A stretch of DNA of 64,000 bases from CBDCNP01 sp965222425 (GCA_965222425.1 CBDCTW010000008.1:248001-312000), one strand, 5' to 3'. Counted from the first letter of the stretch, positions 9,177-18,918 are shown. A program made the numbers and translations. Notes: generated by a model from the sequence alone, not told the origin.

Positions 9177-9686
9177 ATGAAAATCAACGACGACCACATG
9201 TATCACGGAGCTGCACTGCTGCAGGTTGCCGAGGACCCAAGATTCACGGCCATAAACTCAATTGAAATCTCAGGCCAGAAATCCCGCAGTGCCTACCGAA
9301 TCAATGACAGCATCGGAATTTTTCTGAAGTACGCATCCAAGCCTTCAAGAACTTTCGGAGAATACACCTTTACATTTACTGACGACCACCTGCGAGAACT
9401 AGCTGAAGTCGACAGTCGTCAGGTCACGAACACGTTTATCGCCCTCGTGTGCGTCAAAGACCGCGAAATTGCGTGCCTCACGCTTCCACAGCTCCAAGAG
9501 CTGGTCGAGCGCCGCCGCCGAGAGGACAAAGGCACACCTGCTGAAGAGCAATACGCTGTGTTGGTGACAGCACCCCAAGGGAAGAGCTTGCGGGCCTACG
9601 TCAACGCGCCCGGCCGCCGGAAGTGCATCCTGGGAAAAGAACTGCTCATCAAGCGTCGGTCGTTTCCTGATGCGCTCTTCGTTTAG
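9177..9686 (+). CDS. Hypothetical protein (169 aa)
   Basis: A complete soluble frame, MKINDDHMYHGAALLQVAED at the start and KRRSFPDALFV at the end. It has no signal peptide or membrane segment. It alternates predicted strands and charged loops, includes VNTFIALVCVKDREIACLTL near the middle, and has an R/E-rich helix at about 110-118. A purine-rich GTGAGGGT lies 10 bases upstream of the ATG. It sits alone, with IS fragments on both sides, so no operon context helps. I do not recognise a family with confidence. The intact frame in such a degraded area suggests selection or recent arrival. Confidence 0.6.
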   Translation: MKINDDHMYHGAALLQVAEDPRFTAINSIEISGQKSRSAYRINDSIGIFLKYASKPSRTFGEYTFTFTDDHLRELAEVDSRQVTNTFIALVCVKDREIACLTLPQLQELVERRRREDKGTPAEEQYAVLVTAPQGKSLRAYVNAPGRRKCILGKELLIKRRSFPDALFV

Positions 9687-9827
9687 AATCGTAAAGGGAC
9701 AATGCAGCAGCGTAAAGACAGCTTGGTTTCCCATTGGGGGAAGCCTTCGGCGGTCTGGGCGGCCTTGTGAAAGGCGATCCGCGAAGCCCGGTAGGGTCGA
9801 GGGCTGGCGCGGTGCTCCGTAGGCGCG

Positions 9828-9907
9828 CGTCGTGTCCAAGAATACAAACGAACTCAAGACCGGCTTGCCGGGACGTTTCGGAGTAGACGTGTCTACGCTT
9901 GGTTCGC
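9828..9907 (+). repeat. R4 repeat
   Basis: CGTCGTGTCCAAGAATACAA, then GGGACGTTTCGGAGTAGACG and TTGGTTCGC. It is the same unit as the inverted copy at 32931-33013; shorter copies are at 13184, 14232 and 24329. Confidence 0.65.
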
Positions 9908-9910
9908 AGC

Positions 9911-10037
9911 ACGGTGCTTCCGCAGTCAAGTGTTGGCGGCCGCCGCGTAACCTGTTCGCGTGCTAGAGTTTTAGCCTGATTTCGAGAGGCGCAGTTCTTT
10001 CGTCGATGCCGGCTGGGCTGAGTTTTGGCACAGGACG
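9911..10037. repeat. IS1-like end joined to R1 tip
   Basis: 9911-10010 matches the first ~100 bp of the IS1-like remnant at 41198 (GGTGCTTCCGCA, then GTGTTGGCGGCC and CGTGCTAGAGTTT). At 10016-10037 it switches to an R1 tip ending GGCACAGGACG, where the next host gene fragment begins. Confidence 0.6.
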
Positions 10038-10038
10038 G

Positions 10039-10281
10039 GATCGCCGAATCAGGGTCGTCCAGACGATAGGCAACCAGCGAAACGTGGGAGCGATTGGCGT
10101 CGATGAAGTCGAGCAGCCCGTCGACCGAGCGCAGCGTCTCGGCAGCTTCGACCCCATCGAACATCGCTCCGAGATTCCGGGCGACGAAGGTGATCCGATC
10201 CCAATTGAGCACGACCAGGATCGCGCTGACGATTAACACTATGAGACACCCCACACCGTTTATCTTGAACAACCGTGTCAT
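10039..10281 (-). pseudogene. N-terminal fragment of a membrane-anchored hydrolase-like protein
   Basis: About 81 residues: MTRLFKINGVGCLIVLIVSA forms an N-terminal membrane anchor, followed by a segment VDGLLDFIDANRSHVSLVAY. The latter resembles the region preceding the catalytic domain of beta-lactamase-like serine hydrolases, but the active-site domain is missing. The frame is cut by the R1 tip at 10037, so this is a truncated gene. The hydrolase assignment is tentative. Confidence 0.45.
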
Positions 10282-10307
10282 CGATGCACCCTCACTCCTT
10301 CGGTCCA

Positions 10308-10408
10308 GACGATTGTAAAGTCCACAGCTCTTGGCACGGTCGCAAACACAAACTCTAAACTGTTGATTTATGGTCTATTTCAAAAGGGCTGAGTTTTGGC
10401 ACAGGACG
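10308..10408 (+). repeat. R1 repeat, extended copy
   Basis: Runs from GACGATTGTAAAG through the core TTTATGGTCTATTTCAAAAG to GGCACAGGACG. It directly abuts the truncated methyltransferase gene. Confidence 0.75.
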
Positions 10409-11064
10409 GGGTCGATATCGTGCTCACCAACCCGCCCTTCGGTGGCAAGGAGGAGGACGGCATCGAGTCGAACTTCCCGCAACATTTCCGCACGCGGGAG
10501 ACGGCAGACCTGTTTCTCGCTCTCATCATTCGCTTGTTGAAGCCGAATGGTAGCGCCGCCGTGGTGCTGCCCGACGGCTCGCTATTTGGCGAGGGCGTCA
10601 AGACACGCCTCAAGGAACACTTGATGGAGGAATGCAACCTCCACACCATCGTTCGGCTGCCCAACTCCGTGTTCCGGCCCTATGCTTCCATCGGCACCAA
10701 CCTGCTGTTCTTTGAGAAGGGCGAACCGACCGTGGATATCTGGTTCTACGAGCACTTGGTGCCCGAGGGCCAGAAGGCCTACTCCATGACCCGGCCGATC
10801 CGGCTGGAGCATTTGCAAGGCTGTATAGACTGGTGGGGTGGGGCGAAGCGCGAGGGTCGGAAGGAGACGGAGCGCGCCTGGAAGGTGACGGTCGACGAGG
10901 TCAAGACGCGAAACTACAACCTCGATATCAAGAACCCGCACACGGAGGACGACGACCACGGCGACCCGGAGGAACTGCTGAAGGAACTGACTGCCGCCGA
11001 GGCTGAAACGGCATCCTTACGCGACCGCTTGAAGGCGATCCTGGCCGAGGCGCTCATGCGATGA
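10409..11064 (+). pseudogene. hsdM: Type I methyltransferase HsdM, 5'-truncated
   Basis: About 218 C-terminal residues of a type I restriction-modification N6-adenine methyltransferase. The catalytic NPPF motif (VLTNPPFGGKEED) is at the very start, followed by the conserved LFLALIIRLLKPNG and FRPYASIGTNLLFFEKG segments. The N-terminal helical domain and the SAM-binding motif are missing, because the gene begins at the R1 end at 10408. The only start codon (TTG at 10396) lies in the repeat. It overlaps hsdS by ATGA. Without SAM binding the product should be inactive. Confidence 0.85.
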
Positions 11065-12785
11065 ACGCCGATCGATTGCTGACCCATTACGAACGGATCG
11101 CCGACGCTCCGGATGCGATTGTGCGCTTTCGCCGCTTCATTCTCGATTTGGCGGTGCGTGGCAATCTGGTGGAGCAAGACCCGAACGACGAACCGGCGTC
11201 CAAACTGCTGAAGCGGATCGCGTCGGAGAAGGCGCGGTTGGTGAAGACGGGGAAGATCAAGAAACAAAAGATAATTCCAACTCTTCTTGGACAAGACATG
11301 CCATGCCCATTGCCTGTCAATTGGCGGTGGAGCCAAATCGCAGAAATCGGCGTGTTAAGTCCTCGAAACGATGTAGACGATGACGTTCAATCTTCATTTG
11401 TTCCGATGCCGTTGATTGCGTCTGGATACGGTTTGCCAATTGAGCATGAAGTTCGGCAATGGGGTGAGATCAAGAAAGGGTATACCCACTTCGCCGAAGG
11501 TGATGTCGGCCTGGCAAAGATCACACCGTGTTTCGAGAACGGGAAATCGGCAGTTTTTCGGAACTTGACTGGTGGGCTCGGAAGCGGCACCACCGAATTG
11601 CATATTGTTCGCCCGCTTTTCGTCGATCCTGATTACATTCTGATTTTTCTGAAATGCTCTCATTTCATTGAAGCTGGCATCTCCAAGATGACCGGCACAG
11701 CAGGCCAGAAGCGTGTGCCTACTGAGTATTTCGCTAGCTCATCTTTTCCGCTCCCGCCCCTCGCCGAGCAGCACCGCATCGTCGCCAAGGTCGATGAACT
11801 GATGGCACTTTGTGAACGGTTAGAAGCGGCGCGTGCGGAGCGGGAGGCGACACGCGACAGGCTTGCAACGGCAAGCCTCGCGCGCCTCAACGCGCCCGCT
11901 CCCGACCCGACGGTGTTTCAGGGCCATGCCGCCTTCGCGTTCGAAAACCTCGTTCCACTCACCACCCGCCTCGACCAGATCAAGGGCCTGCGCCAGACCA
12001 TCCTCAACCTCGCCGTGCGCGGCAAATTGGTGGAGCAAGATCCGAACGACGAACCGGCGTCAGAACTGCTGAAACGGATTGCGACGGAGAAGACAAAGAG
12101 AAAGCGGAAAACCGGCGATGCTCGGATCAGGATGGGATTTGATCCAAAACCCGATGACTTGCCGATGGTTCTCCCGACCGGTTGGGGCGCTCAGTCCTTT
12201 GAGAATCTATTCTTGTTTATCGACTATCGCGGCAAAACACCTCCGAAGACCAATCAAGGCATCCCGCTTATCACTGCGAAGAACATTCGGATGGGATATC
12301 TCAATAGAGAACCGCGAGAGTACATTTCTGAGAGGACCTTCAAGACGTGGAGGACACGCGGAATTCCTGAAATCGACGATCTATTCTTCACTACTGAGGC
12401 ACCTCTTGCGAATGTATGCCTCAACGAGATTGATGAGCCGTTTGCGCTGGCCCAACGCGTGATTTGCTTTCAGCCCTATGGGAAGATCGACACCAGATTT
12501 TTAATGTTCGCGTTGATGAGCGACGTGATGCAATCCTTCATTGACACACATTCGACAGGAATGACCGCCAAGGGCATCAAGGCAGCGAATCTGAAGCCGC
12601 TTCCGATACCTATTCCACCCCTTACCGAACAACACCGCATCGTTGCCAACGTCGATGAACTGATGGCGCTTTGCGACCGGCTAGAGGCGAACCTCGCCAT
12701 CGGTGACAACACCCGCTGCCACCTGCTTGACGCCCTCCTACACGAGGTGCTGTCCCCTGCTGCGGATCAAGAGTCCTTGACGTAG
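11061..12785 (+). CDS. hsdS: Type I specificity subunit HsdS
   Basis: A complete 574-residue DNA-recognition subunit. It shows the duplicated layout of HsdS: a repeat LAVRGNLVEQDPNDEPAS near residue 30, a first target-recognition domain (about 75-225), a helical conserved region PPLAEQHRIVAKVDELMAL, then a second copy of the first repeat (LAVRGKLVEQDPNDEPAS near 315), a second recognition domain (about 365-520), and PPLTEQHRIVANVDELMAL. The near-perfect internal repeats support the call. Its partner HsdM is truncated and no hsdR is seen, so this is an orphan unless complemented elsewhere. Confidence 0.9.
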   Translation: MNADRLLTHYERIADAPDAIVRFRRFILDLAVRGNLVEQDPNDEPASKLLKRIASEKARLVKTGKIKKQKIIPTLLGQDMPCPLPVNWRWSQIAEIGVLSPRNDVDDDVQSSFVPMPLIASGYGLPIEHEVRQWGEIKKGYTHFAEGDVGLAKITPCFENGKSAVFRNLTGGLGSGTTELHIVRPLFVDPDYILIFLKCSHFIEAGISKMTGTAGQKRVPTEYFASSSFPLPPLAEQHRIVAKVDELMALCERLEAARAEREATRDRLATASLARLNAPAPDPTVFQGHAAFAFENLVPLTTRLDQIKGLRQTILNLAVRGKLVEQDPNDEPASELLKRIATEKTKRKRKTGDARIRMGFDPKPDDLPMVLPTGWGAQSFENLFLFIDYRGKTPPKTNQGIPLITAKNIRMGYLNREPREYISERTFKTWRTRGIPEIDDLFFTTEAPLANVCLNEIDEPFALAQRVICFQPYGKIDTRFLMFALMSDVMQSFIDTHSTGMTAKGIKAANLKPLPIPIPPLTEQHRIVANVDELMALCDRLEANLAIGDNTRCHLLDALLHEVLSPAADQESLT

Positions 12786-12899
12786 CGATCCCGCTTATGG
12801 ACGCAGGATGGGCAAAGGAGCTGACCGACATCCTGCCGATCTCCTCCGCCCCACGATTTCTTGGACAGTGATCTGAGAAACTACAACTCAGGAGGATCA

Positions 12900-13183
12900 C
12901 GATATGTCCAGAGAAACGAGGAGGGAATCCGAAGATGCAAAGGGTGCCCGTAGGGTCTCCAGACCTTGTTCGTGAACCCATGGGCTTCTGCACGGAGAAT
13001 CGGAGCAGCTCGCGGGCAAGAAGGGCAAGCACCGAACGGACCCAACGCACTGCCACTGGGGTCGAACGCGGGGCGAGCTGAGCTCTGTGGTCGCCGGGTT
13101 CAAGTGCAATGTCCACGAGCTCGCTCTAAAGAGGTCAAAGAGGGGTTGCTTCCTAGTTTCGATGCGTTTCGACGAACGGACCC
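12900..13183 (+). pseudogene. IS256-family transposase N-terminal remnant
   Basis: A broken frame retains GRRVQVQCPRARSKEVKEG and LLPSFDAFRRTDP. These align with the N-terminal region of the intact IS256-type transposase at 48970 (GGRRIQVSRPRVRSKSG, LPHFEAFREEDP). It is cut at 13184 by an R4 repeat. The rest of the transposase is absent. Confidence 0.6.
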
Positions 13184-14374
13184 CGTCCTGTCCAAAAACA
13201 CAAACGAACTCAAGACTGGCGCACCGGGCCGTTTCGATCGTCATCGACCCGTGGCGAGCCCCAGTTCTGGGGCGTGTCGGAGGCAATGTCGGCGATTCGG
13301 GTTCCCCGTACGCGCAGGGAAAACACCGTTCAGCAACGAGGTGCCACGCTCCCGGGCGGAGACCTGGATCCAGGCTCGGGCCGCACCTGGACCAGAACGT
13401 GCTAGCCGGCTACGCCGCGGTAGCCCTGGCCTTGATTCTGGACCCCTCGGGCGGCCTCTTTTCCGACGCTGCACGGCCCTGTCAGCGACCCGCTCCCCCC
13501 CTTTGGCGCAAACGTGGCAATCGAAAATCGAGATTAGAGACCAAAACCTAAAATGAGGCCAATTCAGCCCTTCTAGCGCGTCTCTGGTGACACCTACCCC
13601 TGCCAAACCGCGCCAACCGCGCGGAAAATCTCACGCGTCTCTGCAGTGCCACGATTGGCCAGACTGTGTGGCGGATGGTGCAGTTCGGAGCTATCCGGTC
13701 TCGGTAAAAGGTATTTATAGAGTTTTTCAAGTCTGAGGTGGCCCTTTCGCCGCGCGCGTGGTGGGGCAATGTAGCGAAAACTCAGAGAAGCCCTGGTGCC
13801 CATATCGTTCTATCCTCTTGTACTACAGTGATTTAAAGCCATCCGTCACGTGCTGGTCCCCGGACGCCTCATCGACGGGGGGTCGTTCGAGTTTATTTGC
13901 GAATTGACATTAAATCTGATTTTCTATACGGCAATCTCAACCTCCTTGACGCCCGTAAGAGGGCCGTGTTGTAAACCTTCCGACGGAGGCTCCGCTCGTA
14001 AGTCATTGTAGTGAAAAGCTCTTACGCCCCATCGATGGACGCGTCGTCGACGGGAACACCTTGCCGACTATCGCAGTCGTAAGGCTCAAGTGGGGGCAAG
14101 TGGAGCTATTCGGGTCTTGGCAGCAAACAAGCAGTAACGGTGCAAAACAGGTCATCAAAATGCAATTTGAGGTCATTTCGGGGCTGATCGAGCCGTTATT
14201 AAGGCTAATCGCTCAGCTAATGGGAAGACGCCGTCGTGTCCAAAAACACAAACGAACTCAAAACCCGCACGCCGCCGATGTCATCATTAGTAAGGGGCGA
14301 TGCCGTTCGCCGACTGATGGAGACCAAGAGCGAGCGTGGCCGCCGCCGCGGGTTCGCTTACAGCGTGGTCTACC
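13184..14374. repeat. Repeat-rich region without a supported gene
   Basis: Contains an R4 copy (13184-13240), the R8 segment (13341-13455), a short repeat near 13673 also present near 32809 (GTGGCGGATGGTG), and another R4 copy (14232-14272). From 13800 to 14230 I see no gene; a TTGACA with a TATACG 15 bases on (about 13914-13940) is a weak promoter-like match. The stretch 14282-14390, next to the recombinase stop, is repeated in inverse orientation at 24367-24490. Confidence 0.5.
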
Positions 14375-16036
14375 TTAAAGCGTTGCGATGAGGGCGCGCT
14401 GTTTCTCCCAATCGTCGGGGAGTGGATGATGCAAGAGGTAGCTCGAGGTCAGCCCAACGGGCTGACGGCCTTCGACAATGGCACGGACGATGTCGGGAGC
14501 CAGGAATGCATAACGGATTGCCTTGCGCACGCGGTCCGTTGGGATGGCGTCTTCGGTGGCAATCTGCTCATAGGTTTTGCCTGCTTTGATTCGGTCGAGC
14601 CAGGAGAGGGCGTTGGCGATATTGCGCAGGAGTGTGCGGTCGACGGATTTCGTGGGGTTGCCCAGAACGAGCTTGGTCTCGACGCCGCGTCGACGCAAGC
14701 GGAATGGTGCGTGGATGCGGAGTGCATCCTCGCGAATGCGGTCGGATCCCATAGACAGGCAATCAGCGAACGTATTGCGGTCGAGCAAGATGGACACAGA
14801 GCCTGGGCTGATATCGACCCGCCGGATGAAACGGAGCAGGCTGGCTGCCGAGGCACTATCATTATTGCTGCCGGAACACAGCCCGTCTAAAAAGCGACGC
14901 ACCGAGGCGAGCTCTTCCATCGTCGGAGTGTGGATCAACGAGGCCGAGAAGGTCGTGGCATCCACATGCTGTCGGATGAGATGCAAGACGGTCTGTTCCA
15001 GCATCGGGGCGGGCAGTCGCCAGCCGGAGAGGTCCTTTTGGCCACTGTGCTGGATGAGGCGCCGGGAGACGTAGTAGCGGAGCCGTTGCCCGTTTTTCTT
15101 TTTGGTGTGGCTCGGCGTCAGCCGGTCCCCGGTCTCATCGAAGAGCTTGCCTGCCAGTGGGGAACGGGCTGCACGGCCCTTCGTCGTGCGTCTCCTTGGT
15201 TTGGCAGCCCCTGCCTGCAGCTGCGTTTGGACCGCGTCCCAGAGCTCCGGAGCAATGATCGATGGATGCTGGCCCTCGTAGACACGCCTCTGGTGCCGGA
15301 TGCGGCCGGCGTAGAGAGGATTGGTCAGCAGGCAGTGGAGGTGTCCGCGACGGAACGGCAGCCCGCCCGTTAGGGTTCCATCCGCGGCGAAGCGTCGCTT
15401 GGTGCGCAGTCCCAGATGGTCCGCCTCGGCCTTCACCTGCCGGAGCGTTCCGTGCTGCCGGTACAGCGCATAGAGCGTCCGGACCGTTTCGGCCTCAGCC
15501 TCGTTGATGCGCAGCGTGCGCTCGTCCTTCTCATAGCCGAGCGGTACGCGGCCGCCCATCCATAGTCCCTTGCGCTTGGAGGCAGCGACCTTATCGCGGA
15601 TCCGCTCGGCCGTGACCTCCCGCTCGAATTGTGCGAAGGACAGCAGCATATGCAGCGTCAGTCGTCCCATGCTGGTCGCGGTGTTGAAGGACTGAGTCAC
15701 CGAGACGAAAACCGCGCCGGCCGCCTCGAGCCGCTCGACGAGCTTTGCAAAGTCGGAGAGGGAACGGGTCAGCCGATCGACCTTGTAGACCACAATCTGC
15801 TCGACGAGACCGGCATCGATGTCGGCGAGCAAGCGCTGTAGGCCCGGGCGCTCCAGGGTTCCTCCCGAGATCCCCGCATCCTCGTAGACAGTTGGCAGCA
15901 GCACCCAGCCCTCCGCTTTCTGGCTCGCGACATACGCGGCGCAGGCCTCTCGCTGTGCATCGAGGGAGTTGAAATCCTGTTCGAGACCCTCTTCCGCGCT
16001 CTTTCGGGTATAGATGGCGCAGCGGATTTTCGTCAT
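14375..16036 (-). CDS. Large serine recombinase
   Basis: A 553-residue site-specific recombinase. The resolvase/invertase N-terminal domain starts MTKIRCAIYTRKSAEEG with the nucleophilic serine at residue 13. It continues with the conserved YKVDRLTRSLSDF and LLSFAQFEREVTAERIRDK motifs. A recombinase domain follows (about 170-290, LLTNPLYAGRIRHQRRVYEG), and then a long C-terminal region. Such proteins integrate or excise mobile DNA by a 5'-phosphoserine mechanism. The gene starts one base after the stop of the DUF2924 gene, so the two form an operon. The frame is intact. The element it belongs to is not obvious, since cargo and att sites are obscured by IS debris. Confidence 0.9.
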   Translation of the reverse strand: MTKIRCAIYTRKSAEEGLEQDFNSLDAQREACAAYVASQKAEGWVLLPTVYEDAGISGGTLERPGLQRLLADIDAGLVEQIVVYKVDRLTRSLSDFAKLVERLEAAGAVFVSVTQSFNTATSMGRLTLHMLLSFAQFEREVTAERIRDKVAASKRKGLWMGGRVPLGYEKDERTLRINEAEAETVRTLYALYRQHGTLRQVKAEADHLGLRTKRRFAADGTLTGGLPFRRGHLHCLLTNPLYAGRIRHQRRVYEGQHPSIIAPELWDAVQTQLQAGAAKPRRRTTKGRAARSPLAGKLFDETGDRLTPSHTKKKNGQRLRYYVSRRLIQHSGQKDLSGWRLPAPMLEQTVLHLIRQHVDATTFSASLIHTPTMEELASVRRFLDGLCSGSNNDSASAASLLRFIRRVDISPGSVSILLDRNTFADCLSMGSDRIREDALRIHAPFRLRRRGVETKLVLGNPTKSVDRTLLRNIANALSWLDRIKAGKTYEQIATEDAIPTDRVRKAIRYAFLAPDIVRAIVEGRQPVGLTSSYLLHHPLPDDWEKQRALIATL

Positions 16037-16037
16037 G

Positions 16038-16472
16038 TCAGGCCTTGCGCTTGGGCGTCAGACCGAAAAAGCGTGGTCCTGACCAGTGTGTGCCGGTGAT
16101 TCGCTTTGTGATGGTGGTGAGGGACGGGTAGGTTTTGCCGTCGAACCGATAGCCGTTATCGAGTACCTCGACCTGGTAGGTGCGGCCATTCCACTCGCGG
16201 ACGAGATGGGTGCCGGCAGAAACGGACCCTGCGGGAGCAGAGTGTTTTGGTGTGCCGTTCGCCATGGCGGCCAGAGCGCGTCGGGTTGCAGCCGAATGCC
16301 CCCCATGGGTCCGGCATTGGCGTTCGTACGCAAGAACGCGGCGCAGGAGAGCGCGTGAGAGCGAGCTTGGCGGAGCGGACCCAAAGGTCTGCTCCCAGGC
16401 CCGCCGCAGGCTGGCGAGGTCCAAACCGTCCAGAACGACCCTCCGGCCAACTCTTGTATCCTGCGGCATCAC
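16038..16472 (-). CDS. DUF2924 protein
   Basis: A 144-residue basic protein. The N-terminal part LRRAWEQTFGSAPPSSLSRA and LLRRVLAYERQCRTHGG matches the DUF2924 family. The C-terminal part (EWNGRTYQVEVLDNGYRFDG, then KTYPSLTTITKRITGTHWSG) is the usual small DNA-associated-looking module of these proteins. DUF2924 genes characteristically precede a large serine recombinase, as here with one base between them. A role as accessory DNA-binding factor is plausible but unproven. The ATG at 16472 is followed by a second ATG; either could be used. Confidence 0.85.
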   Translation of the reverse strand: MMPQDTRVGRRVVLDGLDLASLRRAWEQTFGSAPPSSLSRALLRRVLAYERQCRTHGGHSAATRRALAAMANGTPKHSAPAGSVSAGTHLVREWNGRTYQVEVLDNGYRFDGKTYPSLTTITKRITGTHWSGPRFFGLTPKRKA

Positions 16473-17001
16473 CGGACGTTCGCTCTTTTGCGCCGTAAAG
16501 TCCAGTCCAATGGGCGCTTCCGCGGGTGCGCAGTTCGCGGCCTGCAGCTCGTCCTGCAGCCGATTTGAGCCAGCCAGCCGTGCGTACCCCAGTGGGCGTG
16601 TCGCCCGCCACCCGCAACCCAGGGGTCGGAAGCCAGCCCTGCGGCGCGAAATACCCTGGATTCTGCGCGGATTCCAAGGGCGTCTAAGCTGCTGATTTGT
16701 GGTCTATTTCAAAAGGGCCGAGTTTTGGCACAGGACGCGAACGCCCAGCGGGTCAGCAGTTTGCACCTTCCCAAAGGCCGCCCTTGATATCGAAGAGCAG
16801 ATCGAAGAGATCGAGGAGAACGAGGAACTCGTTGAATCATGGACACCTAGGTTTCGGCGACACTGAAGGGAGATGGCCATACGCGGCGGCCGCCAACATA
16901 TTTGATTGCGGAAGCACCCGTGGTGGAGCTCACCGCTCCCGCTACAGCGCTAGGTAAGCCGATTCCAGCATGGCACCAGAATAGCAGAAAGTCTCGGCTC
17001 T
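16473..17001. repeat. R1 repeat and IS debris between genes
   Basis: 16618-16737 repeats the 3175-3288 arrangement and ends with R1 (16684-16737). It is followed by CGAACGCCCAGCGGGTCAGC, also found at 29728. From about 16790 to 17000 no gene is recognisable; a partial IS1-like end (TGCGGAAGCACCCG) is near 16909. Confidence 0.55.
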
Positions 17002-18714
17002 TCACGGACTTCTATAGCCGGGGCCTCGAAGGACCTGGCCTGGCCGCTCGTCCGTAATTTTGCCGTCTTCGACCACGGGGCGTCCGTTCACGAGCACGTG
17101 ACGAACGCCAACTGAGTAGCGATTGGGCTCCTCGAAGGTCGCGACGTCACGAATGGTCTCCGGGTCGAACACCGTGATGTCGGCGGCCATACCGGGACGG
17201 AGAATGCCCCTGTCCTGAAGCCTGACCCGCGTCGCTGGACGAGACGTCATCTTGCGAACGGCCTCCTCCAAGGTGAGGAGCTTCTCTTCGCGGACATATT
17301 TGCCCAAGATACGAGGAAACGTTCCCCAGGCGCGGGGATGTGATTTGCTCTCGGACAGGGGGCCGTCTTCCGCACGGGCCGCGGAGTCAGTGTTGATCGA
17401 AATCAGCGGGTGTTTCAGCGCGGCCCGCACGTCATCCTCCCGCATGATGGAAATGATGCACGAAGTAGCGCCATGGTCGGCGATAACGAGATTTATGAGC
17501 GCGTCGCGTGGATCCTTTCCCATCTCACGACCGATCTCGGCGAGCGTCATCCCCTCCCACTGGCGCAAGGCGGGGTCGCGCACCGAACTCACCAGCACTC
17601 CTTCAGCGCCCCCCGAGCCGTACCACTGGTTCTCCCAATCGGTAATGGAGGGATCCGCCATCTCGGCCTTGATCCGCGTGCGCAGCGCCGAGTCCGTCAA
17701 GCGTTCGATCATGTCGTCTGTTGTTCCTTCTCGAACCCACACGGGAAGGCATGCAGCGAGGGCGTTCGAGGCTCGATCGTAGGGGTATTGGTTGGCGCTG
17801 ACGTCAAGTCCGCGGGCCCGTGCCGTTTCGAACTTCTCAAGCACCTCGGGCATCTTGCCCCAATTCGCCTTGTAGGCCGTTTTCAAGTGCCAGACCTCGG
17901 TCGGAATCTGAGCACGCTCGGCGATCGCGAAGACTTCGTCGAGGGACTCGAAGATGAGGTTCCCCTCTGAGCGTTGGTGGGTGATGTAGATGCCGCCATA
18001 GTCCGCCGCGACCTTGGCAAGCTCGACCAACTCGTCCGTCGAGGCAAAGCGGTTCGGAACGTACTGAAGCGAGCTGCTGAGCCCGAGCGCTCCGTCCTCC
18101 ATCGCCTCGGCAACAAGCTTCTTCATCGCTTCGAGTTCCTCGAGGCTTGCGGGACGATCTTCTCGACCGACAACGTAGTCCCGCACGCCGCCTGAGCCGA
18201 CGAAGGTGGCAATATTGATGGCAGCGAGAGAGCGGGTCTCGACCCGGTCAAAATACTCCGCCAAGGTACGGAAATCCTGTTCGACACCGAAATATCGGTA
18301 GCTTGCCGATGCAGCTTCCACCATGCGGTCATTCACCGGAGCGATGGAAGCCCCCTCTCCCGTAATTTCGGTTGTGATGCCCTGCATAATCTTGCTCGCG
18401 GCCCGACCATCCACGAGAATGTTGAATTCCGACTGACCCAACATGTCAATGAAGCCGGGCGCCACGACGAGTCCCCGCGCGTTGATGCGCTCGGCAGCGT
18501 TTGCTTCATCAAGGCGTCCCATAGCGACGATACGACCATCGGTAATCCCAACGTCTCCGAGGAACCAGGGAGCACCGGTACCGTCAACGATGCGTCCTCC
18601 TGCGATGACAACATCGAACGACGGAGGCGTTTGGGAGCTTAGTGCCAAGAACTCCCAAAACGCGGCCACCAAAATCGTGACAAACGAGAGCGCCTTGATG
18701 TGGTTTGCGATCAT
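17002..18714 (-). CDS. D-aminoacylase-family amidohydrolase
   Basis: A 570-residue secreted or membrane-anchored metal-dependent hydrolase of the N-acyl-D-amino-acid deacylase group, which releases D-amino acids from N-acylated forms. An N-terminal hydrophobic segment (LSFVTILVAAFWEFLAL) precedes the small beta domain DVVIAGGRIVDGTGAPWF. The TIM-barrel strand then reads VAPGFIDMLGQSEFNILVDG. In canonical enzymes the equivalent position is the HxH metal ligand pair, and here both histidines are absent. Later family motifs (GLSSSLQYVPNRFASTDEL, THQRSEGN, KTAYKANWGKM, SINTDSAARAEDGP) are retained. The gene is monocistronic between IS remnants. Confidence 0.8.
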   Translation of the reverse strand: MIANHIKALSFVTILVAAFWEFLALSSQTPPSFDVVIAGGRIVDGTGAPWFLGDVGITDGRIVAMGRLDEANAAERINARGLVVAPGFIDMLGQSEFNILVDGRAASKIMQGITTEITGEGASIAPVNDRMVEAASASYRYFGVEQDFRTLAEYFDRVETRSLAAINIATFVGSGGVRDYVVGREDRPASLEELEAMKKLVAEAMEDGALGLSSSLQYVPNRFASTDELVELAKVAADYGGIYITHQRSEGNLIFESLDEVFAIAERAQIPTEVWHLKTAYKANWGKMPEVLEKFETARARGLDVSANQYPYDRASNALAACLPVWVREGTTDDMIERLTDSALRTRIKAEMADPSITDWENQWYGSGGAEGVLVSSVRDPALRQWEGMTLAEIGREMGKDPRDALINLVIADHGATSCIISIMREDDVRAALKHPLISINTDSAARAEDGPLSESKSHPRAWGTFPRILGKYVREEKLLTLEEAVRKMTSRPATRVRLQDRGILRPGMAADITVFDPETIRDVATFEEPNRYSVGVRHVLVNGRPVVEDGKITDERPGQVLRGPGYRSP

Positions 18715-18793
18715 GGGCAGATGCTAGCAGGTGGTGCTTCTGCCATCAAAGGCTGCTCCGCCGCTAGAGGCATTTGAATGCTAATGTCAGTGG

Positions 18794-18888
18794 TGTGCTC
18801 CGCAAAAAGTCGATCCAGCGTTGATTGCGCCTTTTAGACTCGCCATGGTCGGCTGCTTCTGGCCGATCTTCCTTTTTTGCGGATCACA
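18794..18888 (+). repeat. R6 MITE, copy 1
   Basis: A 95-bp element with inverted termini TGTGCTCCGCAAAAAGTC and, at the other end, TTTTTTGCGGATCACA. Related copies are at 24001-24092 and 35097-35190. It has no coding capacity. Confidence 0.75.
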
Positions 18889-18918
18889 ACCCTTGCGAGA
18901 GCTAGCCGTCGCCCTGCT

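Noticed and set aside
14375..16472. A complete prophage around the serine recombinase
   Set aside because: No capsid, tail, terminase or lysis gene is nearby; only the recombinase and DUF2924 gene are supported.
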